Shown: positions 1 to 7,153 of the stretch, in pieces | Layout of the letters: the number at the start of each line of letters is the position of its first letter | Numbering within the stretch: position 1 is the stretch's first letter | Origin: Thiopontia sp964416755 | Lineage (GTDB): Bacteria > Pseudomonadota > Gammaproteobacteria > GCF-002020875 | DNA: 22,159 nucleotides | NCBI GenBank assembly: GCA_964416755.1 | Contig: CAYQFH010000038.1 | Coordinates: 1 to 22,159 of the forward strand | Direction: 5' to 3' | The notes under the pieces: model-generated | Told to the model about the DNA's origin: nothing | Databases searched by the model: none | The model's input: only the letters and a program-made list of their open reading frames with translations | Translations under genes and position numbers: made by a program

Positions 1-54
1 GCTCTTCGTGCTCTTCGTGCTCTTCGTGCTCTTCGTGCTCTTCGTGCTCTTCGT
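1..54. repeat. Six tandem copies of a 9-bp unit encoding His-Glu-Glu
   Basis: The unit GCTCTTCGT occurs six times in a row without a mismatch. On the minus strand it reads CAC GAA GAG, so it codes for (HEE)n in the histidine-rich loop of ZnuA. The array continues past the window edge, so the copy number is a minimum. Such perfect repeats can change length by slippage in 3-residue steps without breaking the frame. Confidence 0.95.
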
Positions 55-442
55 GTGTGTCATGTTCACTATATTCGTTCTCAAAAGAGCGTGCTGGCAG
101 CAGTTGCAGCTCTTTGCTCTCCTGTAACGAAATTGCGATTGCCTCGCTGGCAACAGTCTTCAGTGCGCGCACCATAAAGGGTTCAATTTCGGCACCACCC
201 CAGAAAATGAGGTCTGCCTGTTGCAGGGTTTGCGCGTCACGGGGTTTGAGCTGATAGAAGTGGGGGGAGTAGTTGCCATCCAGCAGAAGTGCCGGTTCGC
301 CTGCCCCGAACATCACACCAGAGACCAGAGAGTGAAACGGTTTGCTACTGACCAGAACATGGAGTGGTTTGGCATATAGTGAGGTGGATATCAATCCCAG
401 ACCGAGAAGGAGAAGAGTTGGAAATCCCGTTTTTTTGTTCAC
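1..442 (-). CDS. znuA: ZnuA, periplasmic zinc-binding protein of the zinc ABC transporter (partial, 3' end outside window)
   Basis: This is the periplasmic substrate-binding subunit that captures Zn2+ and hands it to ZnuB/ZnuC. The start is a GTG at 442, read as MNKKTGFPTLLLL, with a GGAG ribosome site 8 nt upstream. A 24-residue signal peptide ends in SLYA. The mature part shows family features: a first strand HVLVSSKPF, GNYSPHFY with the likely metal ligand His61, and QADLIFWGGAEIEPF. From about residue 127 a His/Glu-rich loop begins (SEHDTHEEHEE) and runs off the window edge; ZnuA proteins typically carry a charged His-rich loop here. The gene diverges from znuC with 81 bp between start codons. 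The C-terminal half, including the later metal ligands, is not in the window. Identification is strong from motifs plus context. Confidence 0.9.
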   Translation of the reverse strand, partial: MNKKTGFPTLLLLGLGLISTSLYAKPLHVLVSSKPFHSLVSGVMFGAGEPALLLDGNYSPHFYQLKPRDAQTLQQADLIFWGGAEIEPFMVRALKTVASEAIAISLQESKELQLLPARSFENEYSEHDTHEEHEEHEEHEEHEEHEE

Positions 443-523
443 GGCAGGTGCTCCGGATTGTTGTATGCTTCACAGCCAAGTTTGGGAGGGTAATGATACT
501 GTGAACAGGGAGTGGTGCAACTG
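443..523. promoter_or_regulatory. Divergent znuA / znuC intergenic region
   Basis: This short region must carry the promoters of both znu transcription units and is where a Zur operator is expected. I see only weak half-sites: AATGATAC at 492-499 resembles the left half of the palindromes found at 19454-19510, and GTTGTATG lies near 460-467. No full palindrome of that type is visible, so Zur control here is inferred from the family and not read from the sequence. Confidence 0.4.
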
Positions 524-1285
524 ATGGATCAAGGGGTTCTGCTACAGGCAACAGGTCTGGTGCTTCAGCAGGGAAAGCGGACGCTGCTGCAACAGATTTC
601 ACTGGAGATCTCCAGTGGTGAGATCGTCACGGTGATTGGACCCAATGGCGCGGGCAAAACCACGCTGCTGCGGGTACTTCTGAAACTGTTGCAGCCGACA
701 GCGGGTGGGGTGGTGCATCAACCACAATTGCGTATCGGTTATCTGCCACAAAAGCTGAAGATTGATCCGGTGCTGCCGCTCACTGTACATCGCATGATGA
801 CGTTGACAGCACGGTATAGTGAGGTGGAGGTGGTCGAGGCACTGGAGCTGACTGGTGCTGCTTATCTGTTGGAGTCGCAGATGGTCAATCTCTCAGGAGG
901 AGAGTTTCAGCGGGTGATGCTGGCGCGTGCGCTGTTGCGTAATCCGCAGCTGTTGGTGCTGGATGAGCCGGTGCAAGGGGTCGACTATCTGGGAGAGAGC
1001 GAAATGTACCGTCTGATCGGACAGATTCGTGAACAGTATGGCTGTGCAGTGTTGATGGTCTCGCACGATCTCCATGTGGTAATGGCCTCAACTGATCGGG
1101 TGATCTGTCTGGATCACCATATCTGCTGTCAGGGGGCACCTGCGGATGTGAGTATCCATCCCGAGTATCTGCGCCTGTTCGGGCGCGAAGAGGGGATATT
1201 GGCAGTCTACTCGCATGATCACGACCATCAACATGAGCTCTCCGGAGAGGTTCACCAGTGTGATGAGGAGTGTACGCATGACTGA
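524..1285 (+). CDS. znuC: ZnuC, zinc ABC transporter ATP-binding protein
   Basis: Cytoplasmic ATPase that drives Zn2+ import through ZnuB. From the ATG at 524 it has 253 residues. Visible ABC motifs are Walker A GPNGAGKT at about 39-46, the signature LSGGE at 123-127, Walker B LLVLDEP ending near 149, and the H-loop His181. The last 24 residues form a His/Cys/acid-rich tail (HDHDHQHE, then EVHQCDEECTHD), a common ZnuC trait that may bind zinc. In-frame GTG codons at 512 and 515 also exist; GGGAG at 508-512 sits 11 nt before the ATG, which favours 524. The 3' end overlaps znuB by 8 nt, indicating translational coupling. Confidence 0.93.
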   Translation: MDQGVLLQATGLVLQQGKRTLLQQISLEISSGEIVTVIGPNGAGKTTLLRVLLKLLQPTAGGVVHQPQLRIGYLPQKLKIDPVLPLTVHRMMTLTARYSEVEVVEALELTGAAYLLESQMVNLSGGEFQRVMLARALLRNPQLLVLDEPVQGVDYLGESEMYRLIGQIREQYGCAVLMVSHDLHVVMASTDRVICLDHHICCQGAPADVSIHPEYLRLFGREEGILAVYSHDHDHQHELSGEVHQCDEECTHD

Positions 1286-2084
1286 ATTGCTGGCTCTGGA
1301 TGACTTCTTCTGGCGTGCCTTCTGGGCGGGTATGGGGGTTGTCGCAATCACGGGACCACTGGGCTGTCTTGTGGTCTGGAAACGGATCTCCTACCTGGGA
1401 GATACTCTTTCTCATGCTGCACTGTTGGGAGTGGCGCTCGGTTTTCTGTTGGGGATCAACCTCACATTGGGGGTGTTGATGGTGTCGCTTACCATTGCAC
1501 TGCTGCTGTTTATGCTACAGCGCAGGCGAGAGCTTGCGAGTGATGCTGTTCTGGGGACACTCTCGCACGCAGCACTGGCACTGGGTGTGGTGGTAATCAG
1601 TTTGATGAGCTGGGTGCGTGTGGATCTGATGGGGTATCTGTTCGGAGACCTTCTGGCCGTGGCGGTGACCGATCTCTACTGGATCTATGGTGGCGGCATA
1701 TTGGTACTACTGCTCCTCTGCTCGCAGTGGCGCAACCTGTTGGCGGTCACTGTGGATGAAGAGTTGGCTGCAGCTGAGGGGATTGCAGTGATCCCACTGC
1801 AACTGCTCTTTATGGTGTTGGTTGCAGTAGTGGTTGCGCTGGCGATGAAGGTCATTGGTATGTTATTGGTTACTGCATTGTTGATTATTCCGGCGACTGC
1901 TGCCCGCCACTTCAGCCGGACACCGGAACAGATGGCGCTTGGGGCGGTGGTGGTTGGCTGGATTGCCGTGGTAGCGGGTCTGAATCTGTCGATGGTGTGG
2001 AATGTGCCGACAGGGCCAGCCATTGTCAGTAGTGCAGCACTACTCTTTTTCCTCTCACTCTCTCTCCCCTCCGGAACAGACTGA
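1278..2084 (+). CDS. znuB: ZnuB, zinc ABC transporter permease
   Basis: Inner-membrane permease of the zinc importer, 268 residues from the ATG at 1278. The longer frame from 1215 lies wholly inside znuC; GAGGAG at 1265-1270 with 7-nt spacing decides for 1278. The protein opens with the family-typical MTELLALDDFFWRAFWAG and is almost entirely hydrophobic, with about eight membrane segments. The cytoplasmic stretch LGDTLSHAALLGVALG is a conserved ABC-3 family feature. Its stop codon overlaps the next ATG by one base (TGATG), so the downstream Cys-rich gene belongs to the same operon. Confidence 0.93.
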   Translation: MTELLALDDFFWRAFWAGMGVVAITGPLGCLVVWKRISYLGDTLSHAALLGVALGFLLGINLTLGVLMVSLTIALLLFMLQRRRELASDAVLGTLSHAALALGVVVISLMSWVRVDLMGYLFGDLLAVAVTDLYWIYGGGILVLLLLCSQWRNLLAVTVDEELAAAEGIAVIPLQLLFMVLVAVVVALAMKVIGMLLVTALLIIPATAARHFSRTPEQMALGAVVVGWIAVVAGLNLSMVWNVPTGPAIVSSAALLFFLSLSLPSGTD

Positions 2085-2683
2085 TGGTGACTCAATCCAC
2101 CGTCGATGCACTGGAGCGATTGCCGGAGATTCTCAGGCAGGGGCTGGATAGAAATCTCTGTACCTGTAACGAGGTGATGAAAATCGATGTGATTGAGGCC
2201 ATTGTCAATGGCGCAACGACACTGGATGCCGTAAAGATAGAGACTTTTGCAGCGGATGGCAATGGCTGCTGTACCCGCCAGGTAGAGCGGTTGATCGAAT
2301 GTCTCTGTGAACCAACCGAAATACCGCTACAGCAGAGAGTAGAGATGGAGAAGCGATATACCGTAATCGAGACCCTGGTGGAGCAGGGGAATCTTTCGAC
2401 AGAGTTGGCAGAGAGGGCGATCTCAACCTCCCGGAAGAGTGGAAAGCCAAGCCTGTTTCACTTGATCAATGAGTGTGGTGGTAGTCCGGATGATGTGGCT
2501 GGGGTGTTGCAGCAGATGGGGCAGCAGGATGGGAACTGTCTCTGTCCCAAATGTGATGGATCCGGAACAATGCTGTTTGGGAAGGGGGATGGGTCGTGTC
2601 ATCTATGCAAGCAACAAGGGAGTGTGCCTCTGGTGGTTGCCTTTCAGTGGCTGGACAACAATCGCTGTATCCCCGGCTTTTAG
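2084..2683 (+). CDS. Cysteine-rich protein with BFD-like segment and DnaJ-type zinc ribbon, coupled to znuB
   Basis: A 199-residue soluble protein with 13 cysteines; I do not recognise it as a named family. Residues 22-75 resemble a bacterioferritin-associated-ferredoxin (BFD) fold: Cys26-x-Cys28, a helical stretch, then GCC at 61-63. The second pair is not the usual CxxC, so Fe-S binding is uncertain. Residues about 95-148 are helical and lack metal motifs. Residues 152-178 form a zinc-ribbon-like pair CPKCDGSG and CHLCKQQG, as in DnaJ-type CxxCxGxG knuckles. It starts in the TGATG overlap with znuB, so it is made with the zinc importer. A role in zinc sensing, chaperoning or storage is plausible but not shown. 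No signal peptide is present. Confidence 0.75.
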   Translation: MVTQSTVDALERLPEILRQGLDRNLCTCNEVMKIDVIEAIVNGATTLDAVKIETFAADGNGCCTRQVERLIECLCEPTEIPLQQRVEMEKRYTVIETLVEQGNLSTELAERAISTSRKSGKPSLFHLINECGGSPDDVAGVLQQMGQQDGNCLCPKCDGSGTMLFGKGDGSCHLCKQQGSVPLVVAFQWLDNNRCIPGF

Positions 2684-2813
2684 CTGCTCTTTTCGGCCGG
2701 ACTATGGTCTCTGTCGGTGGTAGTGCCTTTCGTTACAGAACATAGACTCTCCTTCCCCTGATTGGGGTAATCTCCCAGCTCTTTTTCGCTTCTGCTGAAT
2801 TGTAAGATATTCG

Positions 2814-2842
2814 TTGATATTGCAAATAAGAATGATTACTAT
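2814..2842 (+). promoter_or_regulatory. Predicted sigma-70 promoter of the DUF4856 operon
   Basis: A -35 element TTGATA (2814-2819, five of six to consensus) and a -10 element TACTAT (2837-2842, four of six) are separated by 17 bp. The Fur-box-like site covers the spacer and -10, the usual position for repression. Confidence 0.55.
2827..2841 (+). promoter_or_regulatory. Fur-box-like operator before the DUF4856 gene
   Basis: The sequence TAAGAATGATTACTA matches the Fur 7-1-7 consensus TGATAATnATTATCA at 11 of 15 positions. It lies across the predicted promoter, about 70 bp before the start codon. This fits iron-repressed expression of the DUF4856 and hydroxylase genes. Confidence 0.6.
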
Positions 2843-2909
2843 TGAGTTTCATTTTTAAATGATATAGGTCATTTTTATAGATTGTAATTTTTCAAGGAAG
2901 AGCATCAAG

Positions 2910-4298
2910 ATGAGTGTACATAGTCTGAAAACAGTAAAACCATGGTTACTTGGCGTAGCCGTTTCCACCTTGCCGATGGCAGCTGCAGCAGCAGATAACA
3001 CCGTACTTTATAGTGGCTTCCCGGTCACGTTGCCCGGTTATAATGGTGATGCAGCTCACTCCGTCTCCTACAAGGGACAGATGGCGCGCCACGTATTGCA
3101 TGACTCACTGAAGAAGCTGGTCTCCAAGGGAGACAAGGCGCAGATGTTGGCCTATTACGAGGGTAAATCCAAGGATCGCAAGATCATTGCACCTACCAGC
3201 AAAGGGGAGTTCAAGATCCAGCAGACCATGGTTAGTGATCTCTCCAACAAGAATCTGAAGGACAAGACCTACAAGGGGATCGTCAATGGCTGGGTGGGCA
3301 ACATGACCGGTGATGAGGCAGTACGCTTCATGATTGACCGAGCGGCAGAGTCGAAAGATGGAGTGGATCTGGTTAATGGTTATGACTACACCCAGCTGAT
3401 CTCCAAGTTTCTGATGGGGGCAGTCTTCTATAATCAGGCGGTCGATGTCTATCTGGATGAGAAGCTGGAGGCGGATACCAAGCCCAATGATCAGCCTTAC
3501 AAGAAAGGAACCGCCTATACCGGCAAGGAGCATGTCTGGGATGAGGCGTTTGGCTATTTTGGTGCGCCAGCTCACGGTATGACACTGAGTGCGAAGCAGG
3601 TCTACGGTATTGCCAAGCGCAAGGATCTGGCGGCGGCTGACTTCAACAAGGATGGTGTGGTGGATCTCTATACCGAAATGGCCTTTGCCCATGGTTATTA
3701 TGCCGCTTCACTCGACAAGGGGGGCAAGACCAGTTACTTCCATGACATTACTCAGGCTTTCCTGGATGGCAGAAATCTGTTGGTTGCAGCCAAGGGGCAG
3801 AAGCTGACGGATAGCCAGCGTGCCACTCTGAAGGGGCATGCGGCAACCATCAAGCGCAATTGGGAGAAGGTGATTGCGGAGCTGGTCTTCAAGTATGCAG
3901 GATCGACCTACAAGGATCTGGTCAAGATCACCGGAAACAGTGGCAATGCCAAGGAGAACTACCGCAACTACATCAAGCACTGGGGTGAGCTGAAAGGGTT
4001 TGCACTGGCACTGCAGGTGAGTGGCAAGGATCTGGGGGGAACCAGTGTACAGCTCAACCGCCTAGTCGGTTATGGTCCTGTGATGATTGGCAATACCCAG
4101 GTCAAGGGGGTGGACGGCAGTGGTGAGTACATGCAAGGTGCCTCGGTCTCCATGGAAGAGTACATGCTCAATCTACTCAAGGTGCAGAACCTGATGAAGG
4201 AGGAGTTTGGTATCAAGGCGCGTCTGAAGGACCAAACTGCAGGACTGGAGAAGCTGGTTGAAGAGTTGGCAACCAAGGACAACTCGGAAAACGACTAG
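2910..4298 (+). CDS. DUF4856 family exported protein, probably iron-related
   Basis: A 462-residue secreted protein. The N-terminus MSVHSLKTVKPWLLGVAVST followed by LPMAAAAA is a signal peptide cleaved around residue 28. I recognise the DUF4856 family from its overall pattern, including GKEHVWDEAFGYFGAP at about 206-220. The HVWDEAFGYFG segment (208-218) is the most conserved-looking part and may supply metal ligands. Residues 244-255 read DFNKDGVVDLYT, an EF-hand/dockerin-like loop with acidic positions 1, 3, 5 and 9. DUF4856 proteins are often found beside imelysin genes, as here. The ribosome site AAGGAAGAG supports this start. The Fur-box-like site upstream suggests induction under iron limitation. 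The molecular function is unknown; iron binding at the envelope is an inference. Confidence 0.8.
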   Translation: MSVHSLKTVKPWLLGVAVSTLPMAAAAADNTVLYSGFPVTLPGYNGDAAHSVSYKGQMARHVLHDSLKKLVSKGDKAQMLAYYEGKSKDRKIIAPTSKGEFKIQQTMVSDLSNKNLKDKTYKGIVNGWVGNMTGDEAVRFMIDRAAESKDGVDLVNGYDYTQLISKFLMGAVFYNQAVDVYLDEKLEADTKPNDQPYKKGTAYTGKEHVWDEAFGYFGAPAHGMTLSAKQVYGIAKRKDLAAADFNKDGVVDLYTEMAFAHGYYAASLDKGGKTSYFHDITQAFLDGRNLLVAAKGQKLTDSQRATLKGHAATIKRNWEKVIAELVFKYAGSTYKDLVKITGNSGNAKENYRNYIKHWGELKGFALALQVSGKDLGGTSVQLNRLVGYGPVMIGNTQVKGVDGSGEYMQGASVSMEEYMLNLLKVQNLMKEEFGIKARLKDQTAGLEKLVEELATKDNSEND

Positions 4299-4324
4299 CC
4301 TTGAGCGGTGGATAGGGTAGCCAA

Positions 4325-5203
4325 GTGTATGACTTTATCGGGTTGCTCAACCCGGAAAAACGACTCTTTATCGGCTACCTGTTCACTGCGGGTTTGATTG
4401 CACTGCTCTACTACAGAGCGGTTATGAAGAGGCCATTGGCAGCTACTGCCAGTGGCCTCTTTTCTCGTGCGATCTGGTGGAGTGACTCCGCCAGGGGAGA
4501 CTATCTGTTGATTGTTGTGAACCAGGGGGTGATTCGACTGTTGGCTCCGTTGATGGCGGGGCAGTTGGCGTTGACGATTGCGGTCTTTGAGGGGATGCAC
4601 ACCCTCTCGGTACGCTCGCTGTTTGAGTCGATCTCCCAATGGCAGATCATGGTCAGCTTTACCCTGGTGCTGTTTGTGGTGGATGACGGCACCCGCTATC
4701 TGTTACATCGAACCTTGCACCGGGTCTCCTGGCTCTGGCGGTTCCACAAGGTCCACCACAGCGCAACCAATCTGACTCCGTTTACGGTACTGCGTACCCA
4801 CCCGTTGGAGGCGGTGCTGTTCAGTCTTCGTAGTCTGGTGGTGCATGCACTCTGTCTGGGGATCTTCTACTTCTATTTTGGCGACCGGGTCTCTCTGGTG
4901 GAGCTGTTTGGTGCCAGTATTCTGACTGTACTGTTTCATGGTCTCGGCTCCAATCTGCGTCACTCTCATGTGCCATTTGGTTACTGGCCATGGTTGGAGA
5001 GGATTCTTATCTCTCCGGTCCAGCATCAGCTACACCACTCCCGCGCTCCCGAGCACTTTGACTGCAACTTTGGAGCAGCTCTGGCGATCTGGGACCGAAT
5101 CGGAGGCAGTCTGCAACATGCTCCAACTGGTGCAAATATTGAGATGGGGGTGCAGAATTGTGTAGAGCCACATGCTATTCGAGAGCTCTTGATTCCATCG
5201 TGA
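4325..5203 (+). CDS. Sterol desaturase / fatty acid hydroxylase superfamily membrane protein
   Basis: An integral-membrane di-iron oxygenase of 292 residues starting at a GTG, 26 nt after the DUF4856 stop and so probably co-transcribed with it. The three histidine boxes of the superfamily are all present: HRTLH at 128-132, HKVHH at 141-145 and HQLHH at 234-238. Hydrophobic segments lie at about 14-32, 61-88, 105-122 and 165-205. The ending ALAIWDRIGGSL is typical of the family. The substrate, a lipid or other hydrophobic molecule, cannot be told from sequence. The ATG at 4329 is out of frame, which leaves GTG as the start. Its link to an iron-regulated operon could reflect its own iron demand or a membrane change tied to iron uptake. 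Confidence 0.85.
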   Translation: MYDFIGLLNPEKRLFIGYLFTAGLIALLYYRAVMKRPLAATASGLFSRAIWWSDSARGDYLLIVVNQGVIRLLAPLMAGQLALTIAVFEGMHTLSVRSLFESISQWQIMVSFTLVLFVVDDGTRYLLHRTLHRVSWLWRFHKVHHSATNLTPFTVLRTHPLEAVLFSLRSLVVHALCLGIFYFYFGDRVSLVELFGASILTVLFHGLGSNLRHSHVPFGYWPWLERILISPVQHQLHHSRAPEHFDCNFGAALAIWDRIGGSLQHAPTGANIEMGVQNCVEPHAIRELLIPS

Positions 5204-5242
5204 AGATTAGTCTTCCCCTCAATTGATGAGGAAAGCGGGAAG

Positions 5243-5264
5243 AAAAACAGTATTTACTGTTTTT
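5243..5264. repeat. Perfect 10-bp inverted repeat upstream of the imelysin promoter
   Basis: AAAAACAGTA and TACTGTTTTT are exact reverse complements separated by only TT. It may be a hairpin ending transcripts from the hydroxylase gene, since it ends in a run of T, or an operator for a second regulator of the imelysin gene. A two-base loop is tight for RNA and favours a protein site. Confidence 0.6.
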
Positions 5265-5269
5265 ATATG

Positions 5270-5298
5270 TTGCTAATGATAACGATTATCATTAGAAT
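5270..5298 (+). promoter_or_regulatory. Predicted sigma-70 promoter of the imelysin lipoprotein gene
   Basis: TTGCTA (5270-5275) and TAGAAT (5293-5298, five of six to consensus) are spaced by exactly 17 bp. The entire spacer is occupied by the Fur box. Confidence 0.65.
5273..5295 (+). promoter_or_regulatory. Near-consensus Fur box before the imelysin gene
   Basis: The core AATGATAACGATTATCATT (5275-5293) is a near-perfect palindrome, symmetric except around its centre, and contains TGATAA and TTATCA in Fur-box spacing. It is the strongest Fur site in the window and lies inside the predicted promoter. Confidence 0.85.
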
Positions 5299-5330
5299 GC
5301 GCATTTTCAACAATCAAGATGGAGAACACC

Positions 5331-6683
5331 ATGAAGAAAAGCTGGAAGCGGAACCTGATTGCGGCCGCAGTCGTATCAACCACAGTGGGATTAGCAGGCT
5401 GTAACAGCAACCCACACACTGTAGTGGCATCATCCTCTGTTTCAGTCAACGATGTGCTGGTGGCACATGCCAAGATGGCGCATGCCAACTATGCTGATAC
5501 GCTGAAGGATGCCAAGGCGCTGCAACGTGCAGTCAATGCCTTTGTTGCCAACCCGACTCCAGCTACTCAGGAGGCAGCCAAGCAGGCCTGGTTGCAGTCT
5601 CGTGAGTCCTACGGCCCAACTGAGGTGTTCCGTTTCCGTGGTGGCCCAATCGATGACGATCCCTCCACCGCCGAGCCGGATGATGGTCCAGAGGGGCAGA
5701 TCAATGCCTGGCCTCTGGCTGAGGGGCTGATCGACTACGTTGCCAGTGGTCAAAAGTATCAGATGATGGGTGACGATATGATCGACACCAATGTACAGCA
5801 GTACAATATGGACAACAGCAACCTGATCGCGGACAAGAGCTTCAAGATCTCCAAGCAGTCTCTGGCGGATGCTAATGAGATGGGAGATGATGAGGCTAAC
5901 GTAACTACTGGTTACCACGCGATTGAGTTCCTGCTCTGGGGACAGGATCTGAATGTGGTGGATGGCATGAAGCGTGACACCTCTGGTGGCCTGCGTAGCC
6001 ATACCGACTACATTGTGGGTGCTGGTTGCACCAATGGCAACTGTGATCGTCGTGGTGCCTTCTTGCAGGCAGCGACTGATCTGCTAGTGGATGACATTGC
6101 CGCAATCACTGCAGAGTGGGATCCTCGTAGCGGTGCGCACTATCAGAAGTTCGTCAACAGTGGTGTAGAGGGTATCAACAAGATCATGACCGGCATGGGA
6201 CAGCTGAGCTATGGTGAGCTGGCCAGTGAGCGTATCAAGATCGCACTGATGTCCGACTCGCAGGAGGATGAGCACTCCTGCTTCAGTGACAACACCCACC
6301 GTGACATCGTGCTGAATGCACAGGGTGTGGTCAACGCCTACCACAATAGCTATGCAGGCAAGAGCTATGGTCCAAGTGTCCATGATCTGCTGACCTCTGT
6401 GGATGCCGATCTGGCCAAGCGTCTGAATGCATCACTGGAAGCAACCATGGCGAGCACTGATGCAGTGGATCAGGCTGCGAAGAATGGTATGCCGTTTGAT
6501 AATCAGATCCAGGGTTCTGCTGCCGACAAGGCCAAGATTCAGAGCGTAGTGGCTGGACTGGTGGCACAGACCAATGATATTGCTGCAGCCATCGAGGTGC
6601 TGGGTCATGATGCCGAGGTCAAGGATGAAGAGGTGACCTACGCCAGTGACAAGGCGCTACTGGGTAATAAAGAAGCTGAATAA
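5331..6683 (+). CDS. Imelysin family (IrpA-like) lipoprotein, iron-regulated
   Basis: A 450-residue envelope lipoprotein. The ATG at 5331 (MKKSWKRNLIAAAVV) is preferred over 5319 because GGAGA lies just upstream with good spacing and a signal peptide follows directly. The lipobox LAGC ends at Cys24. The imelysin signature GxHxxE is present as GYHAIEF, with Gly194, His196 and Glu199, within the typical TTGYHAIEFLLWGQDLN. This is the COG3487 type, called iron-regulated protein A in cyanobacteria; related EfeO-type M75 domains take part in iron uptake, and peptidase activity is doubtful. The gene stands alone: strong Fur box and promoter upstream, terminator 27 bp downstream. Likely role (inference): periplasmic iron binding when iron is scarce. 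Confidence 0.92.
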   Translation: MKKSWKRNLIAAAVVSTTVGLAGCNSNPHTVVASSSVSVNDVLVAHAKMAHANYADTLKDAKALQRAVNAFVANPTPATQEAAKQAWLQSRESYGPTEVFRFRGGPIDDDPSTAEPDDGPEGQINAWPLAEGLIDYVASGQKYQMMGDDMIDTNVQQYNMDNSNLIADKSFKISKQSLADANEMGDDEANVTTGYHAIEFLLWGQDLNVVDGMKRDTSGGLRSHTDYIVGAGCTNGNCDRRGAFLQAATDLLVDDIAAITAEWDPRSGAHYQKFVNSGVEGINKIMTGMGQLSYGELASERIKIALMSDSQEDEHSCFSDNTHRDIVLNAQGVVNAYHNSYAGKSYGPSVHDLLTSVDADLAKRLNASLEATMASTDAVDQAAKNGMPFDNQIQGSAADKAKIQSVVAGLVAQTNDIAAAIEVLGHDAEVKDEEVTYASDKALLGNKEAE

Positions 6684-6709
6684 TCGGTTTTAGCTTTTTT
6701 GTTGTACAG

Positions 6710-6746
6710 GCCACAAGTGGACTCTCCCTCTGCTTGTGGCTTTTTT
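6710..6746 (+). terminator. Rho-independent terminator after the imelysin gene
   Basis: The 8-bp stem GCCACAAG / CTTGTGGC (6710-6717 and 6733-6740) is followed by six T residues. It separates the imelysin gene from the following two-gene unit. Confidence 0.9.
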
Positions 6747-6779
6747 ACTTGAGTTAAATAGCGATGAACGGGGTTGCAT

Positions 6780-7148
6780 ATGGTAATTTTTAAACTGGAC
6801 CGAGAAGAGCTTCCGCTTGAGGAAGGGGGATGTCATGATCTGCAGCAGGCGATTGGTCATCTGATTCCGAAGTGTGATGCCGTTGCAGTGAGAAGTTATG
6901 TCACACGAGAATTGGCAATTTCACTAATCGATACGCTCAGAAAAGGGAAAAATGTGGAGGAGTGTGGTTTGCTAGCGCCGGAAAATGGGGCAAGTGATAC
7001 AGCAGCCTGGTTGAATTACAATACGCTGATGAAAATGAAGGTTGACCATGTTCGTGCCTATGAGTGGTTTATCAATGCCATAGTGGAAGAGTCGGCTCAC
7101 TTGGAGTGGGGGCTTACAGACACTGCGGTTGAGGGTGAGCAGGGCTGA
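6780..7148 (+). CDS. Small hypothetical protein upstream of CDF transporter
   Basis: A 122-residue protein from the ATG at 6780, with GGGG at 6770-6773 as a possible ribosome site; a TTG at 6774 is the alternative. I do not recognise a family. It looks cytosolic and helical, without signal peptide or membrane segment. Three cysteines are present (in EGGCHDL, PKCDA and EECGL). The middle contains a helix SYVTRELAISLIDTLRKGK, and the C-terminal part has an acidic helix FINAIVEESAHLEWGL. It ends 5 nt before the CDF gene, so the two are very likely one operon and may work together, perhaps as an accessory or metal-responsive partner. Confidence 0.7.
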   Translation: MVIFKLDREELPLEEGGCHDLQQAIGHLIPKCDAVAVRSYVTRELAISLIDTLRKGKNVEECGLLAPENGASDTAAWLNYNTLMKMKVDHVRAYEWFINAIVEESAHLEWGLTDTAVEGEQG

Positions 7149-7153
7149 CTCAA

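Larger units (their letters stand above)
2684..2909 (+). promoter_or_regulatory. Intergenic region upstream of the DUF4856 gene
   Basis: This 226-bp region becomes strongly AT-rich in its second half. It holds a predicted promoter at 2814-2842, a Fur-box-like site at 2827-2841 and a ribosome site AAGGAAGAG near 2895-2903. No convincing terminator for the znu operon is visible; CCCC-TGATT-GGGG at 2755-2767 lacks a T tract. Confidence 0.6.

Noticed and set aside
1..54. CRISPR-like or other regulatory tandem array
   Set aside because: The 9-bp units have no spacers and lie in frame in the His/Glu loop of ZnuA, so they are coding repeats.
885..1415. 176-residue minus-strand frame over znuC/znuB
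   Set aside because: Low-complexity Arg/His/Pro-rich translation is typical of the reverse of a real gene; ZnuC and ZnuB are certain.
2755..2767. Terminator for the znu operon (CCCC-TGATT-GGGG)
   Set aside because: The stem is only 4 bp and no T tract follows.
3105..3692. 195-residue minus-strand frame
   Set aside because: It lies entirely antisense to the DUF4856 gene, with no motif or ribosome site.
5442..6002. 186-residue minus-strand frame
   Set aside because: It is antisense to the imelysin gene, where the GxHxxE motif is in the plus frame.
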